Positions 1 to 5,256 of a DNA stretch of 9,615 nt are shown here, one piece after another. The notes under the pieces are model-generated. The model saw nothing but the letters and a program-made list of their open reading frames with translations, had not been told where the DNA came from and searched no databases. The DNA comes from Eubacteriales Family XIII. Incertae Sedis bacterium (GTDB taxonomy: Bacteria > Bacillota > Clostridia > Peptostreptococcales > Anaerovoracaceae). A program made the position numbers and the translations under genes. Numbering within the stretch: position 1 is the first letter of the stretch; each line of letters opens with the position of its first letter. Where the stretch lies: the NCBI GenBank assembly GCA_031272745.1, contig JAISTF010000222.1, positions 1 to 9,615 of the forward strand. The letters are read 5' to 3'.

Positions 1-1607
1 CCGCCCCAGACCGCGCCGTCCTCGCCGTAGCCCGTTCCGTCGAAGGCGACTCCGATGACCGGCCCCGCGAGCCCGTGTTCCGCCATGACCGACGCGATGT
101 GCGCGTGGTGGTGCTGCACACGCAGGACCGGCAGTCCGTGCGCCGCCGCGACGCGCTCCGCAAACTGCGTCGGGAAATACCGCGGATGCCTGTCACAGAC
201 GACGAGTCCGGGCGCGATGCCGAAAAACCCGCACATCCGCGCATAGGTTTCTTCAAATAATGCTTCCGACGCGAGCCCGTCCATGTCGCCGAGATGCCGG
301 CTCAGGTAGGCGAAGCTGCCTTTGGACAGCGCGAACGCCGCCTTCAGATGGCCGCCCGCCGCGAAGACCATGTCGTCCTTCGCGAGCCCGTCCGCGCCCT
401 GCACATACACCGGCGCGGGCACATAGCCCTTTGCGCGCCGCAGGATCTGCGCCGTGCCGTCCACGGCGCGCACGACGGAGTCGTCGAGCCCCGCCGCGAT
501 GCGGCGCGTGTGCCAGCACACGGGGAAGCCGTGCGCGTCCGCGAGCGCAAACATCGCCGCGTCGTCCGTGAGAATCGGTTCGTCCGTGAGGTTGGCGCTT
601 GTCATGACGAGCGGCGCCCCGGCCTTGCGCAGCAGCTCGATCTGCAAGGCGAACGACGGCAGGAACGCGCCGACGAATCGGCTGTCGCCGCAGACGCCGG
701 GTGCCAGCGGCGGCACAGCGCCCCCCGTCCCCATGTCCGGCCTTCGCTCCAGCAGCACGATCGGCCGGCGCGGCGAAACCAGCTCCGCTTCCTCGGCGGC
801 ACCGACGCGGCAAACCCGCCGTACATCGTCCACCGTCTCAAACATCACGGCAAACGGCTTTTGCTCGCGCCGCTTGATTCCCCGCAGCCGCCGCGCCGCG
901 GCCTCATCCGTCGCGTCGCAGACGAGGTAATACCCTCCGACCCCTTTCAGCCCGATGACGCCATCATCCCGCAACGCCGCCCCCGCCCCGTGCGCCGGCC
1001 TGTAGGGGCGGCATTCTGCCGCCCGCCCGCTTTCGCGCCACAGCGCCTGCGGCCCGCAGTTCCAACACGATACCGTCTGCGCGTGGTAGCGCCGCGTCGC
1101 GGGGTCGCCGTACTCCGCGCCGCAGAGCGGGCACATCGCGAAATCCGCCATCGTCGTCGTATCGCGATCATAGGGAAGCCGCTCCATGATGGTGTATCGG
1201 GGCCCGCAGTTCGTGCACGAGATATACCCGTATCCGTGCCGCGCGTCCCCCGCGGAAAAATACTCGCGCAGGCAGTCGTCGCACACCGCGATGTCCGCGG
1301 GAATCACCGCGATCCCGTCCTCGTCCCGCGCGCTCGGCGCGATCTGAAAATCCGAAAACAGCGTCGTCCCGATGACCTCGCGCGTCACGCCGTCGATGCG
1401 CGCCATGCGCGGCCGCCCCGCGCGGATCTCCTCGACGAAGGCGTCGATGCGCGCCGCTGTGTCCGTCACGACGATCTGCACGAGCCCGCCCATATTGCGC
1501 ACGCGCCCCTTCATGCCGAGCCGCGACGCGATGCGCCAGACCGTCGGCCGGAACCCGACGCCCTGCACGATGCCGCGGACGGTGATGCGCTCCGTGCGCA
1601 GGGTCAT
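1..1607 (-). CDS. hypF: HypF, [NiFe]-hydrogenase maturation carbamoyltransferase (C-terminus cut off by window edge)
   Basis: HypF uses carbamoyl phosphate and ATP to carbamoylate the C-terminal Cys of HypE. This is the first step in making the CN ligands of the [NiFe] site in the cytoplasm. The frame is open from the ATG at 1607 to base 1, giving 535 residues of a family usually near 750. The N-terminal acylphosphatase domain (about 1-95) has the VQGVGFRP loop with Arg20 and Asn38. Two zinc fingers follow, with Cys109/112/131/134 and Cys159/162/181/184 in exact CX2C-X18-CX2C spacing. A YrdC-like domain covers about 205-385 (KGVGGYYLVCDA, VMTSANLTDEPI). The start of the Kae1-like domain has the metal motif HHHAH at 499-503 and DGTGYGEDGAVWGG near 521-534. 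The start codon overlaps the hypB stop as ATGA, so translation is probably coupled. The missing part is the rest of the Kae1-like domain. Identification is secure. Confidence 0.96.
   Translation of the reverse strand, partial: MTLRTERITVRGIVQGVGFRPTVWRIASRLGMKGRVRNMGGLVQIVVTDTAARIDAFVEEIRAGRPRMARIDGVTREVIGTTLFSDFQIAPSARDEDGIAVIPADIAVCDDCLREYFSAGDARHGYGYISCTNCGPRYTIMERLPYDRDTTTMADFAMCPLCGAEYGDPATRRYHAQTVSCWNCGPQALWRESGRAAECRPYRPAHGAGAALRDDGVIGLKGVGGYYLVCDATDEAAARRLRGIKRREQKPFAVMFETVDDVRRVCRVGAAEEAELVSPRRPIVLLERRPDMGTGGAVPPLAPGVCGDSRFVGAFLPSFALQIELLRKAGAPLVMTSANLTDEPILTDDAAMFALADAHGFPVCWHTRRIAAGLDDSVVRAVDGTAQILRRAKGYVPAPVYVQGADGLAKDDMVFAAGGHLKAAFALSKGSFAYLSRHLGDMDGLASEALFEETYARMCGFFGIAPGLVVCDRHPRYFPTQFAERVAAAHGLPVLRVQHHHAHIASVMAEHGLAGPVIGVAFDGTGYGEDGAVWG
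1006..1024. repeat. Perfect 8-bp inverted repeat with 3-base loop inside hypF
   Basis: GGGCGGCA-TTC-TGCCGCCC forms a perfect GC-rich hairpin, preceded on the plus strand by TGTAG. It lies in frame in hypF at residues about 195-201, in the linker between the second zinc finger and the YrdC-like domain. From memory, short palindromes with a GTAGGGGCG...CGCCC layout are scattered through genomes of many anaerobic Bacillota, so this may be a copy of a dispersed repeat. Only one clear copy is present in the window. The 8-mer GTAGGGGC recurs on the minus strand at 4499-4506 without the partner arm. Confidence 0.5.
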
Positions 1608-2335
1608 TCCCCGATTTGCGGGCCGGAACCGGCCCCGAAAAAGACAGCGGAAGCCATGCGCTCGAGCGCCGCCGCCGCCTCGCCGAAGCCCTCGCCCGTC
1701 TTCGACGAGCACCGCACCACCGGCGCGTCCGGATTGAGCGCCCGCAGCCCGCGCATGAAAAAAGCCTCGTCGAAGTCGAGGTGCGGCTCCAGGTCGACCT
1801 TATTGAGCAGGATCAAATCGGCTTTCTCGAATGCGAGCGGGTATTTGTACGGTTTGTCGCTGCCCTCCGTGACGGAGCAGACGAGCATCTTCGCGTGTTC
1901 CCCGATGGAAAACTCCGCGGGGCACACAAGGTTCCCTACATTTTCAATAAACAGCACGCACCCGCCGGCCTCGCCGCGCACCGTCGCAAAGTCGATGCCC
2001 GCCACCGCTTCCGCGACGAGCGGCGCATCGAGATGGCAGGCGCCGAAGGTGTTGATCTGCCACGCCGGTACGCCGCGCTCCCGCAGGGTCTGCGTGTCGA
2101 GGTCGCTTTCGATGTCGCCTTCGATCACGCAGGGCGACAGCTGCGTGAGCCGCGAAATCAGTCCCAGGAGCGCCGACGTCTTGCCGACCCCGGGCCCGCC
2201 CATCTCGTTCACGCAAAAGACGCGTTTGTGCGCCAGCACGCGCCCGACTTCCGCCGCAAGCCGGTCGTTTTCGCCGAGCACGTCTTCCATCACGCGCACC
2301 GTCCGCGCACCGCCGTTCGTTTGTGGTTCCTGCAT
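1604..2335 (-). CDS. hypB: HypB, GTPase for nickel insertion into hydrogenase
   Basis: HypB is a dimeric SIMIBI-class GTPase that works with HypA to deliver Ni2+ to the [NiFe]-hydrogenase large subunit. The 243-residue product has a P-loop GGPGVGKT at 46-53 and the switch segment EGDIESDLDT at about 72-81. The metal-site pair Cys100-His101 (FGACHLDA) and Cys138 in ENVGNLVCP fit the known metal site of the GTPase domain. The base-recognition motif NKVD is at 178-181 and SSKTGEGF closes the GTP site. The N-terminal CxxCGC nickel motif of the E. coli protein and any His-rich stretch are absent, so this is the short form. I chose the ATG at 2335 because AGGAGG (2342-2347) lies 6 bases upstream. 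The frame extends 22 codons further but those codons cross the promoter region. It is the first gene of the operon and hypF follows with an ATGA overlap. No hypA is seen in the window. Confidence 0.95.
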   Translation of the reverse strand: MQEPQTNGGARTVRVMEDVLGENDRLAAEVGRVLAHKRVFCVNEMGGPGVGKTSALLGLISRLTQLSPCVIEGDIESDLDTQTLRERGVPAWQINTFGACHLDAPLVAEAVAGIDFATVRGEAGGCVLFIENVGNLVCPAEFSIGEHAKMLVCSVTEGSDKPYKYPLAFEKADLILLNKVDLEPHLDFDEAFFMRGLRALNPDAPVVRCSSKTGEGFGEAAAALERMASAVFFGAGSGPQIGE

Positions 2336-2353
2336 CGCAATCCTCCTGAGAAC

Positions 2354-2362
2354 AGTATACCA
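2354..2362 (-). promoter_or_regulatory. Extended -10 promoter for hypB-hypF
   Basis: On the minus strand the bases read TGGTATACT, an extended -10 (TGn plus TATACT at 2359-2354). No good -35 box is found at 16-18 bases. Transcription would start near 2346-2347, which puts the AGGAGG ribosome site (2342-2347) at the very 5' end of the mRNA. The match is good but the short leader makes the assignment uncertain. Confidence 0.45.
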
Positions 2363-2400
2363 TTTCGCGCCGCCGCCAAGCAGGGAGGGGATTCTTGCCA

Positions 2401-2409
2401 TGGTATAAT
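2401..2409 (+). promoter_or_regulatory. Extended -10 promoter for the nucleotidyltransferase-phosphatase gene and trmD
   Basis: TGGTATAAT is a perfect extended -10 (TGn followed by consensus TATAAT at 2404-2409). No -35 box is visible 16-18 bases upstream, which is typical of extended -10 promoters. The predicted start near 2416 falls at the ribosome site GGAGAG (2415-2420). With its 10-base flank it is an inverted, 9-of-10 copy of the hypB promoter box (2354-2363). Confidence 0.55.
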
Positions 2410-2428
2410 GTGACGGAGAGCGTATGGA

Positions 2429-3709
2429 ATGCGAATGAACAACGAAAATGAAGCCTTAGCGATCATATTGGCGGCGGGGCTTTCGTCGCGGATGGGGGCG
2501 TTCAAGCCGCTGCTCGCGGTCGGCGGGAAGCCGGCGGTCTTGCGGCTGCTGGACAGCATTCACGAGGCGGGGGTCGGGCGCGTGGTCATGGTGACGGGCC
2601 ATCGCGGGGACGAGGTGGAGCGCGCGGTGGAAGAAACCGTCGGAACGAATACGCGAGACGGCTTGCCGGTCTTTGTGCGCAACGAACGGTACGAGGACGG
2701 GATGTTTTCCTCGGTGCAGACGGGCATCCGCAAGGCGGCGGAGCTTGGCGCGTCCGGCGCACTGCTGTTTCCCGTCGACGTGCCGCTCGTCCTTCCGGAC
2801 ACGATTCGCGCAGTGGCAGAAGCGGCAAGGGAATATGGCGAGCGCTTCGTGCAGCCATGTTATGGCACAAAAAACGGGCATCCGCTTTACGTGCCTGCGG
2901 GGCGGTTCGGCGAGATTCTCGCCTCGGACGGTACGGGCGGGCTGAAGGCCGTCCGCGATGCGCACGCGGATGGTCTTGTGAAAATTGCGACCGGCGACGA
3001 AGGGTGCGTGCTCGACATGGACACGCCCGAGGATTTGGCGCGGCTGCGCGCCGCTGCGACGCGCGGCGTGCGGCGGGTTTTCCTCGTGCGGCACGGCGAG
3101 CCGCGACAGCACGGGGGGAAGATCTTTCTCGGGCAGGCGGACGTGCCGCTGTCGGAGCGCGGATGCGAGGAAGCGGCGGCGGCGGGCGCGGAGCTCGCGC
3201 GGCTCGGGGCGCGGCCGCGGCGGCTGTACGCGAGCGATTTGTCGCGCGCGAAGGAGACGGCCGACATCATCGCGGGCGTGTTGGCGGCGGGCGGCGCGGG
3301 CGAAACCCTTCCCGTCGTCCCCGACAAGCTGTTCCGCGAGATGGATATGGGCTCGTGGGACGGGGAACTGATCAGCGACATCCGCGAAAAATTCCCCGAG
3401 GAGTATGCGAAGCGCGGCGAAGACATCCTGAACTACCGCGTCCCCGGCGGCGAAAATTTCTATGAATTGAAGGGCCGCGTGACGCGCGAGTTTTGGCGCG
3501 TGTGGCGGGCGGAGTCGGCGGCGGGCGGCGCGCATGGCGGGGGAACCGCCGGGCAGGGGTGCGACCTCGTGATCGTCGCGCATCTCGGCGTGGTTCGGGC
3601 GCTTGTGGAGGAGCTCGGCGGCGAATGGTCGGGGAAGGTCGCGACCGGTTCGGTGACGGCGCTCGACATGCCGGATTGGCTCGCGGGCGAAGAGGAAATC
3701 ATGAGGTGA
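2429..3709 (+). CDS. Fusion: MobA/MocA-like nucleotidyltransferase plus histidine phosphatase
   Basis: The 426-residue protein joins two enzymes. Residues about 9-207 form a MobA/MocA-type GT-A nucleotidyltransferase: the nucleotide loop LAAGLSSRMGAFK is at 14-26, FPVDVPL with Asp117 is the likely metal site, NGHPLYVP is at 149-156, and LDMDTPEDL ends the domain. MocA-like enzymes add CMP or GMP to molybdopterin, but the nucleotide and acceptor cannot be read here. Residues about 213-415 form a histidine phosphatase (phosphoglycerate-mutase fold): RHGE with nucleophile His222, Arg273 in SDLSRAKET, Glu304 in FREMDMGSWDG, and second His385 in AHLGVVR. The active-site residues of both halves are present, so both are probably active. 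The GGAGAG at 2415-2420 sits 8 bases from the ATG at 2429. The ATG at 2435 is a weaker choice. trmD follows after 7 bases, probably in the same transcript. The phosphatase substrate is unknown. A phosphosugar, nucleotide or cobalamin-type substrate are all possible. Confidence 0.9.
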   Translation: MRMNNENEALAIILAAGLSSRMGAFKPLLAVGGKPAVLRLLDSIHEAGVGRVVMVTGHRGDEVERAVEETVGTNTRDGLPVFVRNERYEDGMFSSVQTGIRKAAELGASGALLFPVDVPLVLPDTIRAVAEAAREYGERFVQPCYGTKNGHPLYVPAGRFGEILASDGTGGLKAVRDAHADGLVKIATGDEGCVLDMDTPEDLARLRAAATRGVRRVFLVRHGEPRQHGGKIFLGQADVPLSERGCEEAAAAGAELARLGARPRRLYASDLSRAKETADIIAGVLAAGGAGETLPVVPDKLFREMDMGSWDGELISDIREKFPEEYAKRGEDILNYRVPGGENFYELKGRVTREFWRVWRAESAAGGAHGGGTAGQGCDLVIVAHLGVVRALVEELGGEWSGKVATGSVTALDMPDWLAGEEEIMR

Positions 3710-3716
3710 CACTCCG

Positions 3717-4490
3717 ATGAAGATCGACATCCTGACGCTGTTTCCCGAGATGTTTCCCGCCGTGCTGTCGGCGGGGGTCGTGGGGCGCGCGGCGGAGCGC
3801 GGGCTGCTCACGTTTTCCGTGACGGACATTCGGGAGCATACGACGGACCGGCACCGCAGCGTGGACGACTACCCGTTCGGCGGCGGCGCGGGACAGCTGT
3901 TGGCGGCGCAGCCGATTTTCGCGGCGCTACAGGCGATCGGGCCGGCGGCGGCAGAAGCGGCGGGCGGACTGCCCCCGCCGTGCCGGCTTATCTACCTTTC
4001 CCCGCGCGGGCGCGTGCTCGACCACGGGCTGGCGCGCGAGTTGGCGGGCGAGGAGCGGCTCGTGCTGCTGTGCGGGCATTACGAAGGCGTCGACCAGCGC
4101 GTGCTCGACGCGTTTCCGTTTGAAGAGGTCTCGATCGGCGACTATGTGCTGACGGGCGGGGAGATCCCCGCGATGGCGCTCATCGACGCCGTGTGCCGGC
4201 TCGTGCCGGGCGTGCTCGGCTCCGAGGATTCGCACCGCGAGGAGTCCGTCTACTCGGGGTTGCTCGAATACCCGCAGTACACGCGGCCCGCGTCGTACGA
4301 GGGGCTGGACGTGCCGGAGGTGCTGCTGTCCGGCAACCACCGCGAGATCGAGCTGTGGAATTTCGAGCAGGCGCTGCGGCTCACGGCCGCGCGGCGTCCG
4401 GAGATGCTCCGCAGCTGGGCGGCGGCGCATCTCAGCACCCTCGACAAAAAGAAAAAAGCGCTCGCGGAAGCGGTGCTCCGCGAGCTGTGA
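3717..4490 (+). CDS. trmD: TrmD, tRNA (guanine-37-N1)-methyltransferase
   Basis: TrmD moves a methyl group from S-adenosylmethionine to N1 of G37 next to the anticodon, which prevents frameshifting. The 257-residue product has normal length and begins with the family signature MKIDILTLFPEMF. It keeps DDYPFGGGAG at 50-59, the trefoil-knot SAM site (YLSPRGR at 93-99, CGHYEGVDQR at 119-128, SIGDYVLTGGE at 139-149), and the C-terminal YPQYTRP and EVLLSGNH motifs. Three points are unusual. Gln60 replaces the usual Met after GGGAG. An Ala/Pro-rich insert lies at about 75-88. Glu176 in HREES stands where most TrmD have the catalytic Asp (Asp169 of the Haemophilus enzyme). The AGGTGA at 3704-3709 contains the upstream stop and lies 7 bases from the ATG. 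The usual neighbours rpsP, rimM and rplS are absent. The last codons also encode a hairpin used by the opposite strand. Family assignment is secure, but whether this is the only TrmD of the cell is open. Confidence 0.95.
   Translation: MKIDILTLFPEMFPAVLSAGVVGRAAERGLLTFSVTDIREHTTDRHRSVDDYPFGGGAGQLLAAQPIFAALQAIGPAAAEAAGGLPPPCRLIYLSPRGRVLDHGLARELAGEERLVLLCGHYEGVDQRVLDAFPFEEVSIGDYVLTGGEIPAMALIDAVCRLVPGVLGSEDSHREESVYSGLLEYPQYTRPASYEGLDVPEVLLSGNHREIELWNFEQALRLTAARRPEMLRSWAAAHLSTLDKKKKALAEAVLREL
4446..4485 (-). terminator. Rho-independent terminator of the DUF1538-PII operon, inside the trmD 3' end
   Basis: Read on the minus strand, a perfect 9-bp stem (4485-4477 with 4468-4460, GCTCGCGGA / TCCGCGAGC) with an 8-base loop is followed after 2 bases by TTTTTTCTTTTT (4457-4446). 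It lies 27 bases beyond the stop of the last PII gene. On the plus strand the A-run precedes the stem and encodes the KKKK of TrmD, so it would not stop trmD transcription. Confidence 0.75.
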
Positions 4491-4511
4491 CCGCTTCTGC
4501 CCCTACGGCTC

Positions 4512-4862
4512 CTACGTCTCCTGCGTCTTCGGCGGGACCTTGTTCACGATGCCGGCCGTGCGCGTGACGGGCAGCACGAAGCTGATGCCGCGGCCGTCCG
4601 TCGTGAGCCCCGCCTTCTCCGTGATCGCCGAGACGATGTCCGCGACGTCCTCTTTTTTCACCAGCGTCATCACGACTTCCTTCTCGGGCTGGATCGTGAT
4701 GCCGATGAATTTCGCCGGATCATGGATGCCGGAGCCGCGCGCATAGAACACGGTGCCCCCGCGCGCCCCCGCGTCCTTCGCCGCGCCGATGACGATGTCC
4801 GCGTACCCGCGGCTCACGATCGTCACGATCATGCTGTATTTTGTGCTTGCCACATCTGCCAT
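4512..4862 (-). CDS. PII-like signalling protein, second copy (short T-loop)
   Basis: This 116-residue protein has the PII (GlnB/GlnK) fold signature. The N-terminal strand is YSMIVTIVSRGYAD. The helix then leads to GARGGTVFYARGSG, corresponding to the T-loop base. IGITIQPEKEVVMTLV matches the central strands, and LTTDGRGISFVLPV is a recognisable B-loop, where canonical PII has GDGKIFV. The loop between the first half and IGITIQ is shorter than in GlnB, and no uridylylation Tyr in the usual YRGAEY context is seen. PII trimers bind ATP/ADP and often 2-oxoglutarate, and gate partner proteins. A partial B-loop suggests nucleotide binding is still possible. The ribosome site GGAGGG lies 7 bases before the ATG. 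It is the last gene of the operon, 31 bases after the other PII gene, and a terminator follows. Its target is probably the DUF1538 membrane protein of the same operon (inference). Confidence 0.85.
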   Translation of the reverse strand: MADVASTKYSMIVTIVSRGYADIVIGAAKDAGARGGTVFYARGSGIHDPAKFIGITIQPEKEVVMTLVKKEDVADIVSAITEKAGLTTDGRGISFVLPVTRTAGIVNKVPPKTQET

Positions 4863-4893
4863 TGTTCCGCCCTCCGTTCCTGCGCCACCCGCG

Positions 4894-5256
4894 CTACTCC
4901 GCCGCCGCCACCGGCCCGGAAATGTATTCGAGCACGAGCGGCCCGCTCACGCCCTCGATCGGAATGAGCGCCGCGATCGCCGCCCCGTCCGGATTTTCCG
5001 AATAACCATACTCAATGAGCGCCATCGCCTGATCCGTCTTGCTGTCGCACACGACGCTGAGGATGATGTCGAGCTGCGTGTCCTCGAAGCCGAGGTAGTC
5101 CGCGAGGCCGAGCCCGCCGAGGCTTTCGCCGACCGCCGCCATATTGTACGTCACGCCGAGGTCGCGCAGATCCCCGATGATCTTGTCGCCGACGCCGCGG
5201 TGACAGACCGTCAGCAGCAGGTTGATGCGCTCGTATTGTTTTCCTTCAATACTCAT
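4894..5256 (-). CDS. PII-like signalling protein, first copy (divergent)
   Basis: The 120-residue product from the ATG at 5256 resembles PII-family proteins. The opening strand INLLLTVCHRGVGDKIIGDLRDLGV matches the PII beta-alpha start (HRGxGxKIxxxLRxxGV). The rest lacks the canonical B-loop GDGK and the GlnB T-loop. It instead has a Gly-rich stretch GESLGGLGLADYLGF near the T-loop position, then LDIILSVVCDSK as a central strand. The ATG lies inside the end of the DUF1538 gene and overlaps it by 11 bases (ATGAGTATTGA), so translation is probably coupled to that gene. A TTG at 5280 in frame would add eight residues, but those codons are themselves the GGAGGAGAGG ribosome site. The site is 12 bases from the ATG, slightly long. 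With a second PII gene directly downstream, the two may form homo- or heterotrimers. Loss of the B-loop argues against ordinary ATP binding. Confidence 0.75.
   Translation of the reverse strand: MSIEGKQYERINLLLTVCHRGVGDKIIGDLRDLGVTYNMAAVGESLGGLGLADYLGFEDTQLDIILSVVCDSKTDQAMALIEYGYSENPDGAAIAALIPIEGVSGPLVLEYISGPVAAAE

Noticed and set aside
2336..2401. 22-codon N-terminal extension of HypB from an ATG at 2401
   Set aside because: It has no ribosome site, covers the promoter box, and is not part of known HypB. The ATG at 2335 has AGGAGG at ideal distance.
294..2408. 704-codon open frame on the plus strand across hypF and hypB
   Set aside because: It is antisense to two well-matched genes, is rich in Arg/Pro/Ala with no recognisable motif, and arises from the scarcity of stops in G+C-rich DNA.
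2456..3829. 457-codon minus-strand frame opposite the nucleotidyltransferase-phosphatase gene
   Set aside because: It is an Arg/His/Pro-rich antisense shadow with no domain signature and no ribosome site, and it crosses into trmD.
4499..4506. Possible second copy of the hypF palindrome (GTAGGGGC on the minus strand)
   Set aside because: Only eight bases match and the other arm is missing, which is expected by chance in this composition.
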